DNA of 21,681 nt from Butyrivibrio sp. (GTDB taxonomy: Bacteria; Bacillota; Clostridia; Lachnospirales; Lachnospiraceae). The stretch lies in the NCBI RefSeq assembly GCF_015056685.1, contig NZ_SVFW01000059.1, forward strand, positions 1 to 21,681. Direction: 5' to 3'. Positions 6,956 to 14,133 of this stretch are shown one piece after another (the first letter of the stretch is position 1; every line of letters starts with the position of its first letter). The notes under the pieces are model-generated. The model made no database searches. It was given only the letters and a program-made list of their open reading frames with translations, and was not told where the DNA came from. The translations under genes and the position numbers were made by a program.

Positions 6956-8683
6956 ATGAAAAAGAAGATTCTTGCAACATTACTTAGCGCAAGCATGGTA
7001 ATGGGAATTGTAGCTTGTGGCTCAACAGAGACTGCAACTACAACAGAGGGTGGAGACACTCAGGCTGCTACAGAAACAACAGCTGAAGCAGCAGCAACAG
7101 AAGCAACATCAGCAGAGGCTACAGCAGAAGCTGGTGCCGGAATGGACTCATGGGAGCCATTTGCTGAGACAGTTAGCATTAAGATCCCTGTATATGACAG
7201 AGGAGACAATGGTAACGGATGTTCAGATGTTGAGAACAACTACTGGACAAAATGGGTTCAGGAGAACTTTGGTGACAAGTACAACGTAAACATCAGCTAT
7301 GTTGGAATCACAAGAAGTGATGTTATGACTGACTATGCTATGCTTGCAGCAGGTCAGGATCTTCCTACAGTATGTATGGAATATGACTATGATAAGCTTG
7401 CAACATGGGAGTCTGATGGATATTTACAGCCATACAGCATTGATGAGTTCGCTCAGATCGCTCCTACATACTATCAGTCAATGGTAGACTCAGGAAACAT
7501 TAACTACACAAAGTTTGAAGGCGAAGATTACCTCGTTCTTGGATTCAGACCATACGGCAACACAACATATACATGGGGAACATTCTATCGTCAGGATTGG
7601 CTTGAGGAAGCAGGATTCACAGAGTATCCTCAGACAACAACCGAGCTTCTTGAACTCTATGCAAAGCTTGTAGAAAACGGACATGAGAATCCTGTAGGAG
7701 GAACAAAAGTTTCAGGTGCAGGTATCGACCAGAACTATGGATTCAGAGATTATCCACAGGATGAGATCACATGGTGCACAACTGGTGACTATCAGATCCC
7801 AGCTCTTTCAACAGAAGCTCAGAAGAGATACTTAAAGCTTCAGAACGAACTTTACAATGATGGATATCTTAATCCTGAGTACTACTTAAGAGATGCTTCA
7901 GAAGCAATTTCTGATTTCGTAAACGGCAAGTCATTTACATGGTCAGGTTATATTTCATCAACAATGGATACTCTTGTAGCTCTTTATGATAACGAGCCTG
8001 ATGCAAAGCTTGGTCTTGTTGTTAACTCTGGTAAGTTCACACAGGATGAGACATGGGGATCAAACAACTCATACAGACCTGGTTCAAACATTGGTATGAT
8101 GATCGGTTTCTCAAACAATGCTACAGAAGATCAGATGAAAGCAGCAATGATGTACCTTGAGTGGCTTTCACAGCCAGAGAACCTCTTCACAATGACATGG
8201 GGTATCGAAGGTGTTAACTTCAACTACAACGAAGCAGGCGATCCGGTAGCTGTTGGTGATCAGACAGGTCTTGAAGAGCAGCAGGGTCACAACAACAACG
8301 TTGACTACTGGTGCGCAGTAACAGCTGTTAAGACACTTGGTTCAATTGAAAAAGATATCGCTGCAATCGCTCCTCAGGGACTTCCTCAGGACTTCACAGC
8401 TGACATCCTTGCTAACTACAATGGACAGGTAGCTCTTTACAACGCTGGATATGCTAACTCAGACTGCATGTTTGCTCAGGCTCTTGAGTCAGTAACAGAG
8501 TACAACCAGACACTTTATGACCTCTATGCTGAGTATCGTGATAAGCTTACAATGTGCCCTAAGGAAGAGTTCGATGCACTTTATGACGAACTTTCACAGA
8601 AGTACCTTGAGGCTGGATATCAGGCAGTTATCGATGAGAGAAAGCAGCTCCTTGATGATGGTCTTGCTACACACCTTCAGTAA
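6956..8683 (+). CDS. Lipoprotein extracellular solute-binding protein (LplA/YtcQ type)
   Basis: This 575-residue sugar-binding lipoprotein supplies the two permeases. Residues 1-20 are a lipoprotein signal peptide ending in the lipobox IVAC, with Cys21 as the lipidated residue. Residues 22-62 are a low-complexity Thr/Ala/Glu linker that tethers the binding domain to the outer membrane face. The rest is a large two-lobed family 1-like binding domain, rich in Tyr and Trp as usual for oligosaccharide binders. Examples are YWTKWVQENFGDKYNV, YDYDKLATWESDGYL and WLSQPENLFTMTWGIEG. The length fits the longer LplA/YtcQ group rather than the roughly 420-residue MalE-like group. It starts at ATG 6956 behind AAGGAGG. 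A terminator follows at 8711. Confidence 0.93.
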   Translation: MKKKILATLLSASMVMGIVACGSTETATTTEGGDTQAATETTAEAAATEATSAEATAEAGAGMDSWEPFAETVSIKIPVYDRGDNGNGCSDVENNYWTKWVQENFGDKYNVNISYVGITRSDVMTDYAMLAAGQDLPTVCMEYDYDKLATWESDGYLQPYSIDEFAQIAPTYYQSMVDSGNINYTKFEGEDYLVLGFRPYGNTTYTWGTFYRQDWLEEAGFTEYPQTTTELLELYAKLVENGHENPVGGTKVSGAGIDQNYGFRDYPQDEITWCTTGDYQIPALSTEAQKRYLKLQNELYNDGYLNPEYYLRDASEAISDFVNGKSFTWSGYISSTMDTLVALYDNEPDAKLGLVVNSGKFTQDETWGSNNSYRPGSNIGMMIGFSNNATEDQMKAAMMYLEWLSQPENLFTMTWGIEGVNFNYNEAGDPVAVGDQTGLEEQQGHNNNVDYWCAVTAVKTLGSIEKDIAAIAPQGLPQDFTADILANYNGQVALYNAGYANSDCMFAQALESVTEYNQTLYDLYAEYRDKLTMCPKEEFDALYDELSQKYLEAGYQAVIDERKQLLDDGLATHLQ

Positions 8684-8710
8684 TATTTTTTACAAGTAAA
8701 AAGAAATTTA

Positions 8711-8746
8711 TTGAGCCGTTCGATGTAATCGGGCGGCTCAATTTGT
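8711..8746 (+). terminator. Terminator after the binding-protein gene
   Basis: TTGAGCCG (8711-8718) pairs with CGGCTCAA (8734-8741), followed by the short run TTTGTT. The stem is strong and the U-tract short. It ends the transporter transcript and abuts the sirtuin promoter. Confidence 0.7.
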
Positions 8747-8752
8747 TATAAT
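8747..8752 (+). promoter_or_regulatory. -10 box of the sirtuin gene
   Basis: A perfect TATAAT lies 28 bp before the sirtuin ATG, immediately after the terminator stem. No good -35 is seen 17 bp upstream (TGTAAT at 8724-8729, inside the terminator loop). The leader would be about 20 nt and contains the GGAAAGGGGG ribosome-binding site. Confidence 0.45.
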
Positions 8753-8779
8753 TGATATTGAGCTTGGAAAGGGGGAACT

Positions 8780-9535
8780 ATGGAAGAAATTCAGAAGCTA
8801 AAAGAACTAATAGATTCATCGGAAAACATTGTATTTTTTGGCGGTGCGGGTGTGTCCACGGAAAGCGGAATACCGGACTTTAGAAGCAAGGATGGCTTGT
8901 ACAATCAGCACGATGTCAGGTTTGATAAATACCAGCCGGAATATCTTTTAAGCCATAGTTGCCTTGTGTATGAGCCAAAAGTCTATTATGAATTCCACAG
9001 ACAAAAGATGGATACCAGAAATATAGAGCCCAACAATGCCCATAAGTATCTGGCAGCCCTTGAAAAAACGGGAAAACTGAAAGGCATTGTAACTCAGAAT
9101 ATAGACGGTCTTCATCAGAAAGCCGGTAGCAGAGTTGTATATGAGATTCATGGAAGCGCGCTCAGGAACTACTGTATGAGCTGTGGAAAAGAGTATCCGG
9201 AGGATTATATTTTTGAATCTGATGAGCCTATACCAAAGTGCAGCTGCGGAGGCATAATAAGACCTGATATCACATTATATGAAGAAGGCCTTCCTGAAGA
9301 TCAGGTGTCAGGGGCAATAGAAGCTCTTTCTAAAGCTGATATGCTTATTATAGGAGGAACTTCATTATCAGTTTATCCTGCAGCTTCATTTATTAATTAT
9401 TTTAGGGGAAAAAGCTTAGTAGTAATAAATGAGAGCGATATAGCAGTCAGAGGAGCTGAGAATACTCTTATAATAAGAGAGAAAATTGGAAAGGTATTCA
9501 CAGAACTGGCTAAATTACAGGGGATAGAGCTATAA
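8780..9535 (+). CDS. cobB: NAD-dependent protein deacylase (sirtuin)
   Basis: This 251-residue class III deacetylase removes acyl groups from lysines using NAD+, giving nicotinamide and O-acyl-ADP-ribose. The motifs are complete. FFGGAGVSTESGIPDFR (19-35) is the NAD-binding GAGxS loop, and TQNIDGLHQKAG (105-116) and YEIHGS (121-126) follow, with His124 as the catalytic base. A zinc site is formed by Cys132, Cys135, Cys154 and Cys156. IIGGTSLSVYPAA (190-202) completes the Rossmann fold. The length is typical of bacterial CobB/SrtN. It starts at ATG 8780. It appears monocistronic, with its own -10 and a separate promoter for the rpsF operon after it. No partner acyl-CoA synthetase or acetyltransferase gene is nearby, so its targets are open. 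Confidence 0.95.
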   Translation: MEEIQKLKELIDSSENIVFFGGAGVSTESGIPDFRSKDGLYNQHDVRFDKYQPEYLLSHSCLVYEPKVYYEFHRQKMDTRNIEPNNAHKYLAALEKTGKLKGIVTQNIDGLHQKAGSRVVYEIHGSALRNYCMSCGKEYPEDYIFESDEPIPKCSCGGIIRPDITLYEEGLPEDQVSGAIEALSKADMLIIGGTSLSVYPAASFINYFRGKSLVVINESDIAVRGAENTLIIREKIGKVFTELAKLQGIEL

Positions 9536-9610
9536 CAGTCAAAAGAAATAAGGTAACTGTCAACACTGCAAAAAGCCACAGAAAAAACGCAAAATAATAC
9601 GGAAAAATGC

Positions 9611-9656
9611 TTGCATTTATCACGTGGATATGATAACATACCATTCTGTGATAAAT
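9611..9656 (+). promoter_or_regulatory. rpsF operon promoter embedded in an inverted repeat
   Basis: -35 TTGCAT (9611-9616), a 17-bp spacer and -10 TAACAT (9634-9639) preceded by TGA form an extended -10 promoter for rpsF-ssb-rpsR. A perfect 9-bp inverted repeat, ATTTATCAC (9615-9623) and GTGATAAAT (9648-9656), flanks the -10 and the probable start site near 9646. Shorter complementary pieces (TATG/CATA) inside it continue the symmetry. Confidence 0.7.
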
Positions 9657-9662
9657 TCCTTG

Positions 9663-9683
9663 CTGCTTGACTGATACAAGTAG
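9663..9683 (+). other. Leader hairpin of rpsF mRNA
   Basis: CTGCTTG (9663-9669) pairs with CAAGTAG (9677-9683), including one G-T, around a 7-nt loop in the 5' leader. Many bacteria carry an S6:S18-binding autoregulatory motif here. That motif has a conserved CCG, which I do not see in this hairpin, so the assignment stays open. Confidence 0.3.
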
Positions 9684-9711
9684 CCAGAGACCAAAAGGAG
9701 GTAACAATAGC

Positions 9712-9999
9712 ATGAACAAATACGAATTAGCCGTTGTTGTTAGTGCAAAGATCGAAGACGATGCCAGAACAGCAGTCATCGAGAAAGTAAAGAAGACTAT
9801 CGAGAAGCATGGTGGTCAGATTACTAATGTCGATGATTGGGGTAAAAAGAAGCTCGCTTATGAGATCGAGAAAATGACAGAAGGCTTCTACTACTTCATC
9901 CAGTTCGACGGCGAGCCTACTGCACCAGCAGAGATCGAAGCTCGTATGAGAATTATGGACGGCGTCATCAGATATTTATGCGTTAAGAACGAGGCTTAA
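9712..9999 (+). CDS. rpsF: 30S ribosomal protein S6
   Basis: This is ribosomal protein S6, 95 residues. It binds 16S rRNA in the platform of the small subunit as a dimer with S18, encoded two genes downstream. The S6 fold is clear: MNKYELAVVV at the start, GGQITNVDDWGKKKLAYEI (34-52), then FYYFIQFDG and the final helix ending MDGVIRYLCVK. The start is ATG 9712, behind AAAGGAGGT at 9694-9702. The reading frame is open further upstream, but those codons precede the ribosome-binding site and do not match S6. It is first in the rpsF-ssb-rpsR operon. Confidence 0.98.
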   Translation: MNKYELAVVVSAKIEDDARTAVIEKVKKTIEKHGGQITNVDDWGKKKLAYEIEKMTEGFYYFIQFDGEPTAPAEIEARMRIMDGVIRYLCVKNEA

Positions 10000-10017
10000 A
10001 TAGAAGAGGACGAAAAT

Positions 10018-10470
10018 ATGAATAAAGTTATACTATGTGGACGTTTAACAAGAGACCCAGACGTAAGATATTCACAGGGAGAGTCAGCTACAGCTGTTGC
10101 AAGATATACACTTGCAGTTGACAGAAGATTTGCGAGAAGAGATCAGCAGGACGCACAGACAGCTGATTTTATTGGAATCGTAGCTTTTGGTAAGGCTGGA
10201 GAGTTCGCTGAGAAGTATTTTAGAAAGGGAACCAAAGTTATCGTAACAGGACGTATCCAGACTGGTAGCTATACCAACAAGGATGGCGTTAAGGTATACA
10301 CAACTGATGTAGTTGCAGAGGATCAGGAGTTTGCAGAGTCTAAGAACTCTTCTGCTGGAAACAGCGTTAGCTATGACAATGCACCTTCAAATGAACCTGC
10401 ACCTTCTGCGGCTGGGGATGGCTTCATGAACATTCCTGACGGAATTGACGAGGAGCTTCCTTTCAATTAA
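10018..10470 (+). CDS. ssb: Single-stranded DNA-binding protein
   Basis: This 150-residue SSB is the essential homotetrameric protein that coats single-stranded DNA during replication and repair. The OB fold covers about residues 1-110, starting MNKVILCGRLTRDPDVRYS and including the typical IVAFGKAGEFAEKYFRKG strand-helix. A flexible Asn/Ser/Pro/Ala linker leads to an acidic tip ending DEELPFN, which binds partner proteins; the usual end is DDLPF, here with one extra Asn. It lies between rpsF and rpsR, 18 bp from each, in the standard Firmicute order. Confidence 0.98.
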   Translation: MNKVILCGRLTRDPDVRYSQGESATAVARYTLAVDRRFARRDQQDAQTADFIGIVAFGKAGEFAEKYFRKGTKVIVTGRIQTGSYTNKDGVKVYTTDVVAEDQEFAESKNSSAGNSVSYDNAPSNEPAPSAAGDGFMNIPDGIDEELPFN

Positions 10471-10488
10471 TTAAGGAGGTAATTAACC

Positions 10489-10752
10489 ATGGCTTTCACA
10501 AAGTCTGATAAGTCCGATGCTCCTGTAAGGAGAAAGGGCGGAATGCACAGAAGAAAGAAAGTTTGCGTTTTCTGTGGCAAGGATAATGTAATCGATTACA
10601 AGGATACAGCAAAGCTTAAGAAATTCGTTTCTGAAAGCGGCAAGATTCTTCCTAGAAGAATCACAGGCAACTGCGCTAAGCACCAGAGAGAGCTCACATC
10701 TGCAATTAAGAGAGCTCGTCACTTGGCACTGATGCCTTACGTAGCTGAGTAA
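10489..10752 (+). CDS. rpsR: 30S ribosomal protein S18
   Basis: This is ribosomal protein S18, 87 residues. It binds with S6 in the 30S platform. The N-terminus is basic and unstructured. The core begins at about residue 20 with RRKKVCVFCGK (Cys26 and Cys29), and the strongly conserved LPRRITGNCAKHQRELTSAIKRARHLALMPYV forms the rest. The retained CxxC, with a later Cys and His, suggests the zinc-type variant. A near-perfect ribosome-binding site TTAAGGAGGT (10471-10480) precedes ATG 10489. It ends the ribosomal operon. The plasmid-like module begins directly after it. Confidence 0.98.
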   Translation: MAFTKSDKSDAPVRRKGGMHRRKKVCVFCGKDNVIDYKDTAKLKKFVSESGKILPRRITGNCAKHQRELTSAIKRARHLALMPYVAE

Positions 10753-10790
10753 TCGGCATAAAATCAAGGGTTTGAGGTAATGGTAACACC

Positions 10791-10812
10791 AAAGGACATA
10801 AAAAGGACATAA
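10791..10812. repeat. Tandem 11-bp direct repeat after rpsR
   Basis: AAAGGACATAA occurs twice head to tail (10791-10801 and 10802-10812) in the 238-bp gap between rpsR and parA. Short tandem repeats of this kind next to the end of a mobile element are often arm-type binding sites for a tyrosine recombinase, and the preceding stretch around 10765-10780 could then hold the crossover core. No matching copy was seen at the right flank, so this is only a candidate left end. Confidence 0.35.
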
Positions 10813-10877
10813 AAATCGTTCCTGATAATGCCCAATAATTACCGATAATTCTTTATAAACATGGAAATAAGCTTTTT

Positions 10878-10919
10878 AAAAGGCACTTTCTAGAAGAAAT
10901 TCTAAAAAGTGTCTTTTTT
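10878..10919 (+). terminator. Rho-independent terminator between rpsR and parA
   Basis: A long stem pairs AAAAGGCACTTT (10878-10889) with AAAGTGTCTTTT, extended by TAGAA/TTCTA around a GAAA loop (10896-10899), and ends in six T (10914-10919). It separates the ribosomal operon from the parA operon, whose -10-like TATAAC is at 10944-10949. Confidence 0.85.
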
Positions 10920-10990
10920 GTTATTCTGAAGATTCCTTCCTCGTATAACCTGGGTTCGTCGTCAAAACAACTCAAAGGAGGAAGTGAAAA

Positions 10991-11776
10991 ATGGCTAAAG
11001 TGATAGCAATCGCAAATCAAAAAGGTGGAGTGGGTAAGACCACTACCGCTGTCAATCTTGGAACAGGTCTTGCTTCAGAAGGAAAGAAGGTCCTTCTGGT
11101 TGATGGAGATCCTCAGGCATCTTTGACAATCAGTCTTGGATATGATGAACCGGACCAGTTAGAGGAAACACTTGTAGGTGTTCTTTCTAAGGTGGTCAAT
11201 GAGGAAGAAATACCTGATAAGTATGCAGTGATCAACGTAAGAGAGAATGTTGACCTTGTTCCATCCAATATTGAGCTTTCTGCAGTAGAGATTTCTCTTG
11301 TTAACACCATGAGTAGAGAGCTTGTTCTCAAATCTTATATTGAATCCGTTAAAGACAAATACGACTACATAGTTATCGACTGTATGCCTTCCCTCGGCGT
11401 CATGACTGTAAATGCTCTGGCATGTGCTGATTCGGTCATTATTCCCTGTCAGGCGGCTTATTTACCGGTAAAGGGATTACAACAGCTTATAAAGACTATT
11501 TACACCGTTAAAAGGCGTTTAAATGCAAAGCTGGTTATCGAAGGCATACTTCTCACCATGGTTGATAACAGGACCAATTATGCCAAGGACATATCTCTTG
11601 AAGTAAACGAAGTATATGGTAAGAGCATTCCGGTATTTCCAGTAGAGATACCGTTGTCAGTAAGGGCTGCAGAGATCAGTTCTGTGGCAAAGAGCATCTT
11701 TGAGTATGATCCGAAGGGAAAAGCTGCTATTGCTTATCATTCACTGGCAAAGGAGGTGCTAGCTCATGGCTGCTAA
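10991..11776 (+). CDS. parA: ParA-family partition ATPase
   Basis: This 261-residue ATPase is of the ParA/Soj type, which moves DNA bound by its ParB partner over the nucleoid by ATP-dependent binding and release. The deviant Walker A motif KGGVGKTT is at 11-18 with the signature Lys11 and Lys16. The A' motif VLLVDGDPQAS follows at 34-44 and Walker B IVIDCMPSLG around 127-136. It lacks an N-terminal HTH, so it resembles chromosomal or ICE-type ParA rather than the P1 type. ATG 10991 is preceded by AAAGGAGGA. The gene overlaps parB by 11 bp, which implies translational coupling. Its neighbours are replication initiators, so it belongs to an extrachromosomal or integrated element, not to the host chromosome's own segregation system. 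Confidence 0.95.
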   Translation: MAKVIAIANQKGGVGKTTTAVNLGTGLASEGKKVLLVDGDPQASLTISLGYDEPDQLEETLVGVLSKVVNEEEIPDKYAVINVRENVDLVPSNIELSAVEISLVNTMSRELVLKSYIESVKDKYDYIVIDCMPSLGVMTVNALACADSVIIPCQAAYLPVKGLQQLIKTIYTVKRRLNAKLVIEGILLTMVDNRTNYAKDISLEVNEVYGKSIPVFPVEIPLSVRAAEISSVAKSIFEYDPKGKAAIAYHSLAKEVLAHGC

Positions 11777-12674
11777 GAGAGAAAAGATACATTTTGCATC
11801 TGTAGATGAACTATTAGGAGCACCTAACCTCACAGGAGAAGGCACAGAGATGCTCAAACTTGAAAGCATACATTCCTTCAAGAATCATCCATTTAAGGTT
11901 ATTGATGATGAGAAAATGGCAGAACTAAAGGAAAGCATTAAGGTAAACGGCATTCTTTCCCCGGTTCTTGTAAGGCCTGATGGAAAAGGCGGTTACGAGA
12001 TGATTTCCGGACACAGAAGGATGCATGCGGCTTCGATGATCGGGCTGGATATGATACCGGCTATAGTGAAAGAAATGTCTGATGATGAAGCTGTAATAGT
12101 GATGGTTGATAGCAATGTTCAGCGTGAAGAGATCCTGCCTAGTGAGAGAGCCTTTTCATTGAAGATGAAGATGGATGCATTAAAGCGTCAGGGAAAAAGA
12201 ACAGACCTTGAAGAGACTTCTGGCACTGAGTGCCAAAAGTTAACTGGAGATCAAGTTGGTGAATCTTTTGGACTTAAGGACAGGCAAGTTCGTAAGTATG
12301 TGAAACTAACGGATCTCAGCCCGGAGCTTATGCGAATGGTAGATGAAAAGCAGATATCCATTGCTTTGGGTTATGAGATAGCATTTTTCGATAAAGAAGT
12401 GCAACAGTGGATCTACGAGTACAGGTTAGAAAATGGATTTATCAAGCCAGAACAGATAGAAGCTCTAAAAAAGGAACCTGGGCTTGCGAACATGACTCAG
12501 CATACGACCATCTTGGCACTTAACAGAGCATTGCCTGAGATTAAGACGAGTGGAAAGGTTGCTCTTTCAGAAAAGAAACTGAATAAATTCTTCCCATCAC
12601 ACATGTCGTCCAGGGAAAGAGAAAAAATCATTCTCAACCTGCTTGCAAAGTGGAAAGAAGAACAGGAGGGCTAA
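11766..12674 (+). CDS. parB: ParB-family partition protein
   Basis: This 302-residue protein has the ParB N-terminal nuclease-like fold at about 30-115, including the SGHRRMHAA motif near 81-89 (the GERR-type CTP-binding box, with GHRR here). A central HTH domain spans about 150-220, with LTGDQVGESFGLKDRQVRKYVKL. It has the ICE/plasmid pattern rather than that of the chromosomal Spo0J. ParB proteins load on a centromere-like site and activate ParA. The start ATG 11766 lies inside the end of parA behind AAGGAGG, and repA genes follow 3 bp downstream in one operon. I did not find an obvious parS-like palindrome in the parA upstream region. Confidence 0.93.
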   Translation: MAAKREKIHFASVDELLGAPNLTGEGTEMLKLESIHSFKNHPFKVIDDEKMAELKESIKVNGILSPVLVRPDGKGGYEMISGHRRMHAASMIGLDMIPAIVKEMSDDEAVIVMVDSNVQREEILPSERAFSLKMKMDALKRQGKRTDLEETSGTECQKLTGDQVGESFGLKDRQVRKYVKLTDLSPELMRMVDEKQISIALGYEIAFFDKEVQQWIYEYRLENGFIKPEQIEALKKEPGLANMTQHTTILALNRALPEIKTSGKVALSEKKLNKFFPSHMSSREREKIILNLLAKWKEEQEG

Positions 12675-12677
12675 GCG

Positions 12678-13073
12678 ATGAAACTTGATTATCATTATGG
12701 GAAACAGGCGCTCCAATATGCAATGGTGGAAATACCACTTCTCATGTTCATAGATGATGCCTTTGAGCCTCTTTCAATAGAGGCCAAGGTTGTCTATGGA
12801 ATCCTTCTACAGAGAATAAGGCTTGCCAACAGAAATGGATGGCGCGATGAAGATGGAAAACTCTATGTGATCTATCCTCTGGAGCAGATGCATAAGGACA
12901 TAGGGCTATCTACAAGAACAATTAGTGATTCATTAAAGCAGCTTGAAGACCTCGGAATAGTTGATATATGTGTCAGAGGTCAGGGAAAACCAAACTTGTA
13001 TTATGTTAAGAACTTTATCTATAAGGATGAAAAAAGTGATTCCAGACCTGCAAAAATTGCATGTCTGAACTAA
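12678..13073 (+). CDS. Short RepA_N-domain protein (winged-helix only)
   Basis: This 131-residue protein consists almost entirely of the RepA_N winged-helix domain. It begins MKLDYHYGKQALQYAMVEIP, close to the normal family start, and runs through LSIEAKVVYGILLQRIRLANRNGW to the family ending GQGKPNLYYVKNFIY. It lacks the linker and C-terminal domain of the full initiator encoded next. It could be an accessory initiator, a regulator of repA or copy number, or a duplicate that lost its 3' half. The frame is intact and has a good ribosome-binding site (AGGAGGG, 12664-12670), which argues against simple decay. It lies 3 bp after parB and overlaps the upstream end of the next frame. Confidence 0.82.
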   Translation: MKLDYHYGKQALQYAMVEIPLLMFIDDAFEPLSIEAKVVYGILLQRIRLANRNGWRDEDGKLYVIYPLEQMHKDIGLSTRTISDSLKQLEDLGIVDICVRGQGKPNLYYVKNFIYKDEKSDSRPAKIACLN

Positions 13074-13093
13074 TGAAGGGAGTTAATGGGGAA

Positions 13094-14131
13094 ATGAAGT
13101 TCGAATATTTCAACGGAAGGGAAACAGCTTCAAATTGCTATTTCATCATTCCTAAAGCACTTCAAACAGATCCGGAACTCAGAAAGCTGTCTGTATATGC
13201 CAAGTATCTTTACGGACTTATGCTGGATAGGATGAAATTATCAGCGAAGAATAATCAGATTGATAATGAAGGAAGGGCCTTTATCTACTATTCTACAGAG
13301 AGTATTCAGAAGGATCTTGGCCTTGGCAGAAATACAGTTTTTAAACTTCTGGATGAACTGGATGCAGATGGTGGTGTTGGCCTCATAGAGCGTGTAAAGC
13401 TGGGACAGGGAAGAACATCCCGTATATATGTCATGAGAATTGTTGAGGCTGAACAGGAATTTACTGAGGATGAATATGCTGAAGAGAATGCTCAGAAGTT
13501 TAATAATTGGGATTCAGGAGAAAAAGAGGATGTTTCAGAAGTCCAAAATGTAAACTTCAAGAAGTTTAAGAATGGGACTTCTAGAAGTCCAAAATCTAAC
13601 ACTCTAGAAGTTTATGATCAGGACGCTAATAAAAAAAATATTAATAAAAATATTAATAATAATCTTATCCATATCTATCCTGCTAACAGTACAAAAGTAA
13701 GGACAGATGCGACAGGACGAGATGCGGAAGAAAAAGCTTACAGGGAAATTGTCATTGATAATATCGCTCCAGACAGGCTTATTAGCATCTTCCCTGGTGA
13801 TGAAACAGTAGTACAGGGGATAGTGGATCTAATGGTAGACACACTTACATCTACGAAAGAGACATTCATGGTTGAGAGTCAGGAAAGAAGCGCCAATATG
13901 GTCAAGAGCAGATTTATGAAGCTTGATACATTTCACATTGAGTCAGTAATAGCTAAGCTCCTAAAGCTCCCTGAACCACCAAGAAATCCTAAACAGTATC
14001 TCATGGCCATGCTCTATAACGAGCCTTTGACTATGGATGCCAGCATAAAGGCTGAAGTTAATAGAGACTGGGGCAAGATTGTTTCAGAGAAGACACAGAA
14101 TAACGAGTTTGAAGAATTGATGGAGGGTTGA
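13094..14131 (+). CDS. repA: RepA_N-family replication initiator
   Basis: This 345-residue initiator is of the RepA_N family, which drives theta replication of many Gram-positive plasmids and some ICEs. The winged-helix domain covers about 1-115, from MKFEYFNGRETASNCYFIIPKAL through LSVYAKYLYGLMLDRM to GLIERVKLGQGRTSRIYVMRI. A poorly conserved linker (115-205) contains the repeat array. The C-terminal domain (210-330) includes PRNPKQYLMAMLYNEPLT. I chose ATG 13094 because MKFEYF matches the family start and its paralogue upstream. Upstream ATGs at 13061 and 13073 are possible in frame. In this family the origin usually lies inside the gene between the two domains, which is exactly where the 23-bp repeats sit. 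The initiator probably binds them. Confidence 0.92.
   Translation: MKFEYFNGRETASNCYFIIPKALQTDPELRKLSVYAKYLYGLMLDRMKLSAKNNQIDNEGRAFIYYSTESIQKDLGLGRNTVFKLLDELDADGGVGLIERVKLGQGRTSRIYVMRIVEAEQEFTEDEYAEENAQKFNNWDSGEKEDVSEVQNVNFKKFKNGTSRSPKSNTLEVYDQDANKKNINKNINNNLIHIYPANSTKVRTDATGRDAEEKAYREIVIDNIAPDRLISIFPGDETVVQGIVDLMVDTLTSTKETFMVESQERSANMVKSRFMKLDTFHIESVIAKLLKLPEPPRNPKQYLMAMLYNEPLTMDASIKAEVNRDWGKIVSEKTQNNEFEELMEG
13537..13620 (+). repeat. Four 23-bp iterons inside repA (candidate origin)
   Basis: The octamer AGAAGTCC or AGAAGTTT starts at 13537, 13560, 13583 and 13606, an exact 23-bp spacing, with CC and TT alternating. The two CC copies continue as AAAAT. Junctions between units make palindromes: AAACTTC-AA-GAAGTTT (13552-13567) and the perfect 16-bp GGACTTCTAGAAGTCC (13575-13590). 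The period is not a multiple of three, so each copy is read in a different frame. That means the pattern is kept at DNA level, not as a protein repeat. Position between the two RepA_N domains fits the known intragenic origins of the family. Confidence 0.75.
13628..13663 (+). repeat. AT-rich tandem repeat next to the iterons (candidate unwinding element)
   Basis: Immediately after the iterons is an almost pure A/T stretch in which the 12-bp unit AAAATATTAATA occurs twice in tandem (from 13635 and 13647). It is read in frame as Lys-Asn-Ile-Asn repeats. An AT-rich segment beside iterons is the usual site of initial strand opening in iteron origins. Confidence 0.6.
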
Positions 14132-14133
14132 CT

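Noticed and set aside
7017..7289. Gln-rich open frame overlapping the binding-protein gene
   Set aside because: It is the +1 frame of the Thr/Ala/Glu linker repeats of the lipoprotein and has no start signals of its own.
9667..9711. N-terminal extension of rpsF from TTG
   Set aside because: The extra 15 codons run through the strong AAAGGAGGT ribosome-binding site; S6 normally starts at MNKYE.
13635..13659. CRISPR-like short repeats in repA
   Set aside because: The units are 12 bp, tandem without spacers and in frame within repA; no CRISPR array is present anywhere in the window.
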